NCBI GenBank assembly: GCA_013001365.1
Contig: JABDMQ010000099.1
Location: 1 to 10,404, forward strand
Length of the DNA: 10,404 nucleotides
Source: Flavobacteriaceae bacterium
GTDB taxonomy: Bacteria; Bacteroidota; Bacteroidia; Flavobacteriales; Flavobacteriaceae
Direction of reading: 5' to 3'
The position numbers and the translations under genes are program-made. Below are positions 1 through 7,140 of this stretch, one piece after another; the first letter of the stretch is position 1; every line of letters begins with the position of its first letter. The notes under the pieces were generated by a model, which saw nothing but the letters and a program-made list of their open reading frames with translations, was not told the DNA's origin and did not search any database.

Positions 1-29
1 GTAATTAAATGAACCGAAAGTTTTGGCAT
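1..29 (-). CDS. N-terminal fragment of a probable GT2 family glycosyltransferase, cut by the window edge
   Basis: Reading the minus strand from an ATG at 29-27 gives MPKLSVHLI, and the next two bases (AC) specify Thr. The opening 'SVHLIT' after a short polar lead is typical of the first beta-strand of GT2 (GT-A fold) glycosyltransferases, which usually continues with Tyr-Asn. A promoter-like pattern at 52-82 on the same strand lies at a suitable distance upstream. The neighbours are glycosyltransferases, which fits a polysaccharide cluster continuing to the left. Only nine complete codons are visible, so the assignment rests on a short motif plus context. It could instead be chance, with the region simply being the non-coding leader of the GT4 gene. 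Confidence 0.5.
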
Positions 30-51
30 GGATTTCAAGACTTCATTAGGC

Positions 52-82
52 TAAATGTAATTGTAAAAAATAGATATTCAAA
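52..82 (-). promoter_or_regulatory. Candidate Bacteroidota-type promoter for the minus-strand GT2 gene
   Basis: On the minus strand, TTTG (plus 79-82) is followed after 19 bp by TACATTTA (plus 52-59). This matches the Bacteroidota -33 TTTG and -7 TAnnTTTG pattern with one mismatch at the last base. It would start transcription roughly 15-20 bp before the ATG at 29. It is back to back with the plus-strand promoter at 91-120. Confidence 0.45.
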
Positions 83-90
83 CTACCTAA

Positions 91-120
91 TTGATTAAAT
101 GAATTATTCGATTATTTTTG
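91..120 (+). promoter_or_regulatory. Bacteroidota-type promoter for the GT4 gene pair
   Basis: TTG at 91-93, a 19-bp spacer, then TATTTTTG at 113-120 is a full match to the phylum's TTG-N19-TAnnTTTG housekeeping promoter. Transcription would begin about 4-7 bases after 120, leaving a leader of about 15 nt before the ATG at 142. This argues against the alternative TTG start at 118, which would lie inside the -7 element and so would not be transcribed. Confidence 0.6.
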
Positions 121-141
121 ATTGAGATACGTCAAATCATC

Positions 142-1233
142 ATGAAAGGAAAAAAGATCGCATTGGTTGGCTTTAGGCTTAATGAAGGAGGTGCAGATAG
201 AGTCATGGCAAACTTATCGAATTTTTTTCATGATCAAGGATTCGAGGTACATGTAATCATCTTCCATGATTCTATTGGGTATCCGTATTCTGGTAAGGTT
301 TTCAATTTGGGAAAACTCAAAAGCCAAAAAAATGATTTCTTGAATAAAGTCAAGAGATTCTATCATCTTAAGAAATATATAAAGCAATATGAATTCGATC
401 ATATTATAGATTTCCGATTCCGAATTAACCTTTTACAGGAACTGATGATATCAAAGTGGATCTATAAAAACAAGGCCATTTATACCGTTCATAGTTCGAA
501 GTTAGATGTGTATATGCCCAATAATTCCTTCTTGACCCGCATGATCTATTCCAAGTCAAGAGCGATGATAAGTATAACGCGGGCTATGCAGCAGTTGATA
601 ATTGATAAACATGGGCTGAATAATATCATTAATATTTATAATCCAATCGATGTCAGTAAGATTGATATAATGGCAAAAGAAAAGGTGGGTCTCGATTTTG
701 AATATATAATTGCTGCAGGCGAATTCGATAAGGATACGAAGCAGTTTGACAAGCTCATAAGGATGTATTCCAGGTCTAAATTGCCAGAAAAAGAGGTTGC
801 ACTGGTAATAATTGGAAGAGGGGAAAAAGAGAACTATTTAAAATCAATAATTAATGAATTGAAGTTAAATGACCATGTGCATCTAATTGGATTTCAAGGC
901 AACCCATACAAATATTTCGCAAAGGCCAAATTCTTGGTCTTGACAAGTTTATTTGAAGGGCTACCAATGGTATTGTTGGAATCCCTTGCAGCAGGAACTC
1001 CAGTGATTGCATGGGATTGTCCGACAGGTCCAAGTGAAATAATCGAACATGAAAACAACGGATTACTCATAGAAAACCAAAATGAAGACAAATTTATTGA
1101 GGCCATGAATACCTTCTTGATCAATGATCAGTTATATCAAAACTGTAAGAGACATACAGTTGATAGCATAAAGAAATTTGACTTGGAACAAATTGGCAGG
1201 GAATGGTTGCAGTTATTGAACAATGACCAATAA
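142..1233 (+). CDS. Glycosyltransferase family 4 protein
   Basis: GT-B fold retaining glycosyltransferase (CAZy GT4), 363 residues, a usual length. It would transfer a sugar from a nucleotide-sugar donor to a lipid-linked glycan at the cytoplasmic face of the inner membrane. The N-terminal acceptor domain opens with the strand KKIALVGF and a Gly-Gly loop (residues 16-17, in NEGGADRV). The C-terminal donor domain has the EX7E motif, with Glu272 and Glu280 in EGLPMVLLESLAAG, then TPVIAWDCPTGPSEII. The usual donor-phosphate loop 'GR...KG' reads GEFDKDTKQF here, with Glu194 where Arg is normal and Lys200 kept. I chose the ATG at 142 over the upstream TTG at 118 because a promoter covers 91-120 and residue 1 then sits just before the first beta-strand. 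There is no Shine-Dalgarno sequence. The gene is followed directly by a second GT4 in the same frame. Donor and acceptor cannot be told; O-antigen, capsule or exopolysaccharide synthesis is inferred from context. Confidence 0.9.
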   Translation: MKGKKIALVGFRLNEGGADRVMANLSNFFHDQGFEVHVIIFHDSIGYPYSGKVFNLGKLKSQKNDFLNKVKRFYHLKKYIKQYEFDHIIDFRFRINLLQELMISKWIYKNKAIYTVHSSKLDVYMPNNSFLTRMIYSKSRAMISITRAMQQLIIDKHGLNNIINIYNPIDVSKIDIMAKEKVGLDFEYIIAAGEFDKDTKQFDKLIRMYSRSKLPEKEVALVIIGRGEKENYLKSIINELKLNDHVHLIGFQGNPYKYFAKAKFLVLTSLFEGLPMVLLESLAAGTPVIAWDCPTGPSEIIEHENNGLLIENQNEDKFIEAMNTFLINDQLYQNCKRHTVDSIKKFDLEQIGREWLQLLNNDQ

Positions 1234-1236
1234 GAA

Positions 1237-2316
1237 TTGAAAAAGCTATTATACATAACGACATTCATCAATAATTCGGGAGGAGTGGCCAAACTACTAT
1301 CTGTAAAGCTCAGTTATCTGGTCCAACACTACGATTATGAAATCTATATTTTAAACAGTAATAGCCCAACTTCGACCATGTTCTATGAATTTGATGAAAG
1401 AATCAAGATTTCTTCATTAAAGCAAAGCAAGAACAGGGTCTTGAATATCCTGAAGTATCCCGGTAGGATCAAAAAGGCAATTAAGGAAATTGGCCCAGAT
1501 ATAATCGTTAATTGTGATAATGGTTTGAAGGGCACCATTTTGCACAATATCATTTCTACAAAGTCATCGTTAATTTATGAAAGTCATATAAGTAAGGATT
1601 TCATGGTAGAATCGTTCATTGACAAGCTTAAAAGCAAACTCCAGCCATTGTTATTATCGATCAATCTAAAAAAGTACAGTTGTATCGTTGCGTATGACCA
1701 TGCAAAGGGGGATTTCAGATCACAGAATGTCAAGGTTCTTCATAATCCATTATTGATCAAAGAACCTGAAAGTCCTTCAGCTTTGGAGAACAAAATTGCT
1801 ATCGCCGTAGGTAGATTGGCTTATCAAAAAGGATATGATACAATGTTGCAATTATGGAAAGATGTGATTGCAGATCATCCTGATTGGAAGCTCCATATTT
1901 ACGGAGAAGGTGATATACAAAAATATAAAGGTTTGGTCCAAGAGTTGGGACTTCACGACCATGTGCAGTTTTTTGAGCCGAGGTCAGACATTAAAGATGT
2001 TTACAGAAATGCCTCGATGTTGCTTAATACTTCAAGATACGAGCCATTTGGCTTGGCAATAATTGAAGCAATGGCGTATGGGTTGCCTGTCTTTGCGTTT
2101 AAGAATACGCTTGGTCCAAGCAGTTATATAGTGAATAATGAAAATGGGTTTTTAATTGAAAAAGGCCAGATTGAAGACTATGCAAATACAGTTAAAAACC
2201 TTATTGGCAATACTATGGAGATGAAAAGAATCTCGGTGAATGCTAGGAAAGGTGTGAAGAAATTCAATCTTGATGCCATCATGAAGGAGTGGCATGCACT
2301 CTTTCAATCTTTATAG
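1237..2316 (+). CDS. Glycosyltransferase family 4 protein, TTG start
   Basis: Second GT-B glycosyltransferase of 359 residues. The N-terminus MKKLLYITTFINNSGGVAK carries the first beta-strand and the Gly15-Gly16 acceptor-domain loop. The donor domain has a canonical AVGRLAYQKG (Arg193, Lys198) and an EX7E motif (Glu269 and Glu277 in YEPFGLAIIEAMAYG). It should be catalytically competent and add another sugar in the same pathway as the upstream gene. The start is taken as TTG at 1237, because the frame has the upstream gene's TAA six bases before, no ATG lies near, and a later start would remove the first strand. Only GAA separates the upstream stop from this start, so reinitiation or translational coupling is likely. 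The 3' end overlaps the convergent GT2 gene by 13 bp, leaving no room for a terminator between them. Sugar specificity is unknown. Confidence 0.88.
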   Translation: MKKLLYITTFINNSGGVAKLLSVKLSYLVQHYDYEIYILNSNSPTSTMFYEFDERIKISSLKQSKNRVLNILKYPGRIKKAIKEIGPDIIVNCDNGLKGTILHNIISTKSSLIYESHISKDFMVESFIDKLKSKLQPLLLSINLKKYSCIVAYDHAKGDFRSQNVKVLHNPLLIKEPESPSALENKIAIAVGRLAYQKGYDTMLQLWKDVIADHPDWKLHIYGEGDIQKYKGLVQELGLHDHVQFFEPRSDIKDVYRNASMLLNTSRYEPFGLAIIEAMAYGLPVFAFKNTLGPSSYIVNNENGFLIEKGQIEDYANTVKNLIGNTMEMKRISVNARKGVKKFNLDAIMKEWHALFQSL

Positions 2317-3200
2317 ACCTTGCTTAACTGACACAGATACATGAGTTTGTAAAACTGGAATAGTGTAGTTGAAGGATTCTTGCCAGTTAAATTCCTCGTA
2401 ATGCTATTTTTTAGCACTTTGAAGGTAGTAGACAGCAACTTCCTTAAGCCATACTTCTTTACCTTTAAGAATGTTGATAATAACGTATTTTGATGTTGCT
2501 CCAATTGATTGCTCGAATGGAGGTTCCAAAGCGTCTCAACAGCCTTTTCGGTTTTCTTGAGATAGCTTTCACTGCTCTCTAATCCTAAATGAAAGACTTG
2601 ATTGTCAATATGCAACACCTTCGTTATATTGGCTTGCAATTTCGGTCCAAAGAGGAGGTCCATACCATAATAATTGCCAGGCTGGTCCAAATGCAAATTC
2701 TTGTATATATGCTTCTTGATAAGGAGATTGGCAGCAATCGTAACTTTAAAGGGTTTTGAATTACGTTCCGCAGCACTTATAGCTTCGTACTTGCGCCCAT
2801 ATTTCCAACGTAATAACTTTTCTGCTTCAGGCGGTTCTTCATTATAAGCAAAGCCACCGAAGATTGCTTCATGTCCGGTATTAACGTAATCTAGGTAATC
2901 CTTAATGTAATCTTTGGATTTTGGCTTCGTGTCGGCATCTACAAGCAATACCCAATCGTATTTGGCCAGATTCACCAAATCCTGTCTTGTTCCTGCAATA
3001 CCCTTATTGGTTGTGGCCAATGTCAAGCGGGTATCGCTCAGTGATTCTATGGATTTATTAGCTTCAATAAAAGAAGTGTCAGACTTGTCGTCCAAACAAA
3101 TAATTTCAAAATCAATACTTTCGTTGGAGACTTGTCGATGTAATTCGTTAACAAGTCCATTTACATCATAATTGTAAACTGGAATTAAGATAGATAGCAT
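2304..3200 (-). CDS. Glycosyltransferase family 2 protein
   Basis: GT-A fold glycosyltransferase of 298 residues. It begins MLSILIPVYN, the first beta-strand of the GT2 domain. Asp37-Asp38 in ICLDDKSD fit the nucleotide-binding acidic pair, and Asp88-Ala-Asp90 in LLVDADTKP is the DxD metal and diphosphate site. NKGIAGTRQDLV (65-76) is the usual helix between them. A conserved-looking segment NYYGMDLLFGPKL and VFHLGLESSES fits the acceptor side of the domain. The C-terminal ~70 residues are Lys- and Leu-rich, without a clear transmembrane segment, and may be a membrane-surface tail. The ATG lies 2 bp after the ftsE stop, so the two genes are one transcript. A role in cell-surface glycan assembly is inferred; donor and acceptor are not evident. 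Confidence 0.88.
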   Translation of the reverse strand: MLSILIPVYNYDVNGLVNELHRQVSNESIDFEIICLDDKSDTSFIEANKSIESLSDTRLTLATTNKGIAGTRQDLVNLAKYDWVLLVDADTKPKSKDYIKDYLDYVNTGHEAIFGGFAYNEEPPEAEKLLRWKYGRKYEAISAAERNSKPFKVTIAANLLIKKHIYKNLHLDQPGNYYGMDLLFGPKLQANITKVLHIDNQVFHLGLESSESYLKKTEKAVETLWNLHSSNQLEQHQNTLLSTFLKVKKYGLRKLLSTTFKVLKNSITRNLTGKNPSTTLFQFYKLMYLCQLSKVYKD

Positions 3201-3202
3201 GC

Positions 3203-3886
3203 CTAGTCTTTTCTTTGCACAACCTCAAAAACTCGATTTTCATCACATTTTAAGGTTTTGCTAGGGTATTTCAATAATAAGGCATAGTCATGTGTTGCCA
3301 TTAAAATGGTCCTGCCATTATTGTTTATTTCCTTCAGTACTTCCATCACCTCAACGCTGGTTTGTGGGTCGAGGTTTCCTGTAGGTTCGTCAGCTAGGAT
3401 CAACTCAGGATCATTCAGCAGGGCACGAGCGATCGCAATTCGTTGCTGCTCACCACCGGAAAGCTCATGAGGGAATTTGAAACCTTTGGTCTTCATGCCG
3501 ACCTTATCCAGTACCTCTTCAATCTTGTCGTTGATTTCTCCTTTGTCTTTCCATCCAGTTGCTTTAAGAACGAACCTAAGATTATCGTTAACTGTACGAT
3601 CATTCAACAGCTTGAAATCCTGGAAAACAATGCCGAGTTTTCGTCTTAAGAACGGGATATCTTTTTCTTTGAGAGTCCTAAGGTCATATTCAACTATAGT
3701 TCCGTCCCCCTTTGTCAATTCCAAGTCGCCATATAGAGTTTTCATGAAACTGCTTTTACCACTGCCCGTTTTTCCGATGAGGTAAATAAAATCTCCTTTT
3801 TTCATTTCAACATTTACATCGGCAAGTACAAGATTGTCTCCTTGGAATATGGATGCATCCTTAAGTTGTAAAACGGTTTCTGACAT
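3203..3886 (-). CDS. ftsE: Cell division ATP-binding protein FtsE
   Basis: ABC ATPase of 227 residues, the normal FtsE length. With FtsX it forms the inner-membrane complex that activates peptidoglycan hydrolases at the division septum. Visible in order are Walker A GKTGSGKS (38-45), Q-loop Gln89 in GIVFQDFKLL, the signature LSGGEQQ (142-148), Walker B LILADEP (162-168, with Asp166 and Glu167), the D-loop GNLDP (170-174) and the switch His199 in ATHD. The stretch RRKLGIVFQDFKLLNDRTV and GNLDP are characteristic of the FtsE/LolD group; FtsE fits better than LolD because of the FKLL(N)DRTV segment. No ftsX lies next to it here, and the gene 2 bp downstream encodes a GT2 enzyme. A -7-like TACTTTTA lies at 3913-3920 on the minus strand, but no good -33 box accompanies it. 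LolD or another MacB-type partner ATPase is the main alternative. Confidence 0.88.
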   Translation of the reverse strand: MSETVLQLKDASIFQGDNLVLADVNVEMKKGDFIYLIGKTGSGKSSFMKTLYGDLELTKGDGTIVEYDLRTLKEKDIPFLRRKLGIVFQDFKLLNDRTVNDNLRFVLKATGWKDKGEINDKIEEVLDKVGMKTKGFKFPHELSGGEQQRIAIARALLNDPELILADEPTGNLDPQTSVEVMEVLKEINNNGRTILMATHDYALLLKYPSKTLKCDENRVFEVVQRKD

Positions 3887-4000
3887 GGATTTTCTTGGAA
3901 AATTATCTTTCGTAAAAGTATTGTTTTATCATAACTTAATTACGTCAATTAAATTACTTTTTATGAAATATATTTTAACATTTAATAAGTCGGTTTATAA

Positions 4001-4030
4001 TTAAGATGCATTTCTTCCGTTATAGCTTTC
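4001..4030 (+). promoter_or_regulatory. Weak candidate promoter for the TPR/barrel operon
   Basis: TAGCTTTC at 4023-4030 matches TAnnTTTG except for the last base, and TTA at 4001-4003 sits 19 bp upstream in place of TTG. The leader to the ATG at 4072 would be about 35 nt. In DNA this AT-rich such a partial match can arise by chance. The 185-bp gap between ftsE and the TPR gene (3887-4071) shows no other clear element. Confidence 0.22.
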
Positions 4031-4071
4031 GTATTGAATTATCTTTACGATCAAAAGAAAACGAACAGTTA

Positions 4072-7000
4072 ATGGCACTAAAAAACACGGTTTTGGCCCT
4101 CGTGGCATTTATGCTTTCAGGTCAGGCAATTTCCCAGATGTCGGCAAGATATACAAGTGATTATGTCGATTTCCAAAAGGCTTTATCTCTTTATAATGAC
4201 AAACAATATTTGGCCGCTCAGGCCTTGTTTGAACAGATAGAAGATTCTGTTGATGACGAAGTCGTTCAGTCAGACTGCGCTTATTACATCGCCAACTGCG
4301 CTGTAAGACTTAATCAGATCAATGCAGATAACTTGATCGAGGATTTCGTTAAAACGTACCCAACAAGCCCTAAACGAAATACGGCATATATCGATGTTGG
4401 GGATTATTACTTCGAGAATGAGCGGTATGCTTATGCAAGGAAATGGTACAACAAAGTCGATGAAAACTCATTAGCAAGAAGCGAACGAGAACGCTATAAT
4501 TTCAATTACGGCTATGCGTCTTTTGCGGTAAAGAGAAATAATGATGCAAAGAAATACCTCAATCGCGTTGTGGATTCACCAAAATATGGCTCACAGGCAA
4601 AATACTATATAGGATTCATGGCCTATCAAGGCGACGATTACGATAAGGCAAATGAATATTTTGAGCAAGTAAGCGACAATGAAAAATATAAAGAGAAGCT
4701 ATCTTATTATCAAGCAGACCTCAATTTCAAGCTAGGTAATTTTGAAGAAGCCATCAAGCTCGCCAAGGAACAATTACCCAATAGTGATGATAACGAAGTA
4801 TCCGAATTATCCAAGATCATAGGCGAAAGCTATTTCAATTTAGAAAAGTACAATGAAGCCATCCCTTTCTTGGAAGCCTACAAAGGCAAACGAGGTAAAT
4901 GGAATAATACGGATTATTATCAATTGGGTTATGCACATTACAAACAAGGCGATTATGATAAGGCGATTTCAGAATTCAACAAGATAGTTTCCGGAAACAA
5001 CTCCGTAGCTCAAAACGCTTACTATCATTTAGCTGAGAGTTATATCAATCTTGGAAAGAAACAAGAGGCTCTGAATGCCTTTAGGAATGCCTCTCAAATG
5101 GACTTTGACCTGAAGATTCAAGAAGATGCTTGGTTGAACTATGCCAAGATCAGTTACGAGATAGGTAATCCTTATCAATCAGTTCCTCAGGTTTTGGCTG
5201 GCTACCTTGATAAGTACCCAGATACTAGCTATCGCGAAGAATTAGAAACACTGTTGATCGATTCTTACATTACTTCCAAGAACTACAAAGAAGCCTTGAA
5301 GCTTCTAAAGGGTAAGAACAGTTTCGAGAACAAGGTCGCCTATCAAAAAGTTGCCTTTTATCGTGGTGTGGAGCTATATAATGAAAGCAAATACTTGGAG
5401 GCAGAAAACATGTTCGATGAATCGTTGAGCGAACCTCGCGACGACAATTATACAGCTAGAGCTACCTTTTGGAAGGCAGAGACGGATTATAATTTGGCCA
5501 ATTATGATGATGCTTTGGTCGGTTTCAAGCAATTTGTTGGCAGTAGCAAATCATCATCATTGAAGGAGTATGACAATATCGATTATAATTTGGCCTACAC
5601 CTATTTCAAACAAAAGAATTATCCAAAGGCCATTGACTATATGAATCAATTCATTTCTAATAGAAGGCAAGATAAAGTAAGGCTTAACGATGCCTATTTA
5701 CGTTTGGGAGATGCACATTTCGTAAGCAGCAATTATAGTGCGGCCATCAATGCTTATAATGAAGCAGTAAACCTAAATGAAATAGAATCTGATTATGCCT
5801 TTTTTCAAAAGGCGCTTAGTGCTGGATATGCAGGACGGTCATCTACCAAGATCACGGAGCTTAATTCCTTTATTTCAGAATATCCAAGGTCGCCTTTACG
5901 AGACGATGCGTTGTACGAATTAGCCAATTCGTATGTCAAGAAAGGAGAGAACGATAGAGCAATGCGTCTTTATGACCAATTGAATTCTGAGTACAAGAGA
6001 AGTTCTTTCGTTCCAAAATCCTTATTAAGACAAGGCCTTGTTTACTATAATGATAGTGACAATGAACGCGCCCTGGGTAAATTCAAGAAAGTCGCCAGCG
6101 AATTCCCAGGCACTCCAGAAGCGGTTCAATCGGTCTCAACAGCAAGATTGATCTATATAGATCTTGGCAGGGTAGATGAATATGCCTCATGGGTAAGGAA
6201 TCTGGACTATGTTGAAGTTACTGATGCCGACTTGGACAATGCCACCTACGAAGCCGCAGAAAAGCAGTATCTCGATAATAATACGAAGAATGCCATTAGG
6301 CTCTTCAATGGGTATTTAAATGATTTCCCACGTGGGCTTCACGCATTACAATCTCATTTTTATTTAGCACAATTATATTACAAAGATGACTTGAAGGCAA
6401 ATGCAGAGCCACATTATAAATATGTTGTAGATGCTTCAAGCAATGAGTTTACAGAACAAGCGTTGACAAGACTATCGGAAATCCATATCGACAATTCCAA
6501 TTGGACTGAAGCCATAGAAACATTAGAACGATTGGAGGAAGAAGCAAATTTCCCACAGAATGTGGTCTTTGCACAATCCAATCTTATGAAGGCTAATTAT
6601 AAACTGAAGAAATATAAGGACGCAACAGCATACGCTGAAAAGGTCTTGGCAAGTTCGAGGATAGATAACAAGATCAAGAGCGATGCTCATATCATCATTG
6701 CACGATCGGCCATTGAAACAGGAGATGAAGCGCGCGCAAAATCCGCTTTTATTGAAGTAGAAAAAGTAGCAACTGGAGAGTTGGCTGCTGAGGCACTTTA
6801 TTATAATGCATATTTCAAGAACAAAGACGGCGATTTTGCTGGATCCAATGTCAAGGTTCAGAAATTGGCCAAGGATTATTCAGGATATAAATATTATGGC
6901 GCTAAGGGATTAGTTCTCATGGCCAAGAACTATTATGCTCTGGATGATGCCTTTCAAGCCACCTATATCCTAGAAAGTGTCATCCAGAATTTTCAAGAGT

Positions 7001-7092
7001 TCGATGATGTAGTGGCTGAAGCCAATTCAGAATTGAACAAGATAAAAGCAGAACAAGCAAAGACCAATTCATCCATAGTTACCGATAATTAA
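4072..7092 (+). CDS. Large secreted tetratricopeptide repeat (TPR) protein
   Basis: About 1006 residues. MALKNTVLALVAFMLSGQ begins a Sec signal peptide, with cleavage likely after Ser21 and no lipobox Cys, so the protein should be soluble in the periplasm. The rest is a continuous alpha-solenoid of TPR units. A canonical one starts near residue 282 (YYQLGYAHYKQGDYDKAIS). Many units are separated by 'Y/F-P-x-S/T' turns (YPTSP at 96, YPDTS at 382, YPRSP at 604, FPGTP at 678, FPRGL at 752), the style seen in YbgF/CpoB- and BamD-type TPRs. No catalytic domain is visible, so a protein-binding scaffold role is inferred. I prefer ATG 4072 to the ATG at 4006, because the earlier start would put 22 charged residues in front of the signal peptide. 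The next gene, 48 bp on, encodes an outer-membrane barrel and is probably its partner. The function is not known to me. Confidence 0.85.
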   Translation: MALKNTVLALVAFMLSGQAISQMSARYTSDYVDFQKALSLYNDKQYLAAQALFEQIEDSVDDEVVQSDCAYYIANCAVRLNQINADNLIEDFVKTYPTSPKRNTAYIDVGDYYFENERYAYARKWYNKVDENSLARSERERYNFNYGYASFAVKRNNDAKKYLNRVVDSPKYGSQAKYYIGFMAYQGDDYDKANEYFEQVSDNEKYKEKLSYYQADLNFKLGNFEEAIKLAKEQLPNSDDNEVSELSKIIGESYFNLEKYNEAIPFLEAYKGKRGKWNNTDYYQLGYAHYKQGDYDKAISEFNKIVSGNNSVAQNAYYHLAESYINLGKKQEALNAFRNASQMDFDLKIQEDAWLNYAKISYEIGNPYQSVPQVLAGYLDKYPDTSYREELETLLIDSYITSKNYKEALKLLKGKNSFENKVAYQKVAFYRGVELYNESKYLEAENMFDESLSEPRDDNYTARATFWKAETDYNLANYDDALVGFKQFVGSSKSSSLKEYDNIDYNLAYTYFKQKNYPKAIDYMNQFISNRRQDKVRLNDAYLRLGDAHFVSSNYSAAINAYNEAVNLNEIESDYAFFQKALSAGYAGRSSTKITELNSFISEYPRSPLRDDALYELANSYVKKGENDRAMRLYDQLNSEYKRSSFVPKSLLRQGLVYYNDSDNERALGKFKKVASEFPGTPEAVQSVSTARLIYIDLGRVDEYASWVRNLDYVEVTDADLDNATYEAAEKQYLDNNTKNAIRLFNGYLNDFPRGLHALQSHFYLAQLYYKDDLKANAEPHYKYVVDASSNEFTEQALTRLSEIHIDNSNWTEAIETLERLEEEANFPQNVVFAQSNLMKANYKLKKYKDATAYAEKVLASSRIDNKIKSDAHIIIARSAIETGDEARAKSAFIEVEKVATGELAAEALYYNAYFKNKDGDFAGSNVKVQKLAKDYSGYKYYGAKGLVLMAKNYYALDDAFQATYILESVIQNFQEFDDVVAEANSELNKIKAEQAKTNSSIVTDN

Positions 7093-7140
7093 TTGCATTC
7101 CTTATCAGGTATGAATTTTTCATTTTTCAAAAAACAAGAC

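Noticed and set aside
118..141. TTG start extending the first GT4 by eight residues
   Set aside because: The TTG is the end of the TATTTTTG promoter box, so it would not be in the mRNA. The ATG at 142 sits just before the first beta-strand.
4006..4071. Upstream ATG giving the TPR protein 22 extra residues
   Set aside because: The added stretch is charged and would bury the signal peptide that starts cleanly at 4072.
7093..7140. Earlier starts (TTG 7093, ATG 7111) for the barrel protein
   Set aside because: Both are in frame and ATG 7111 cannot be excluded, but the ATG at 7141 gives a standard-length signal peptide and the earlier ones add a polar lead.
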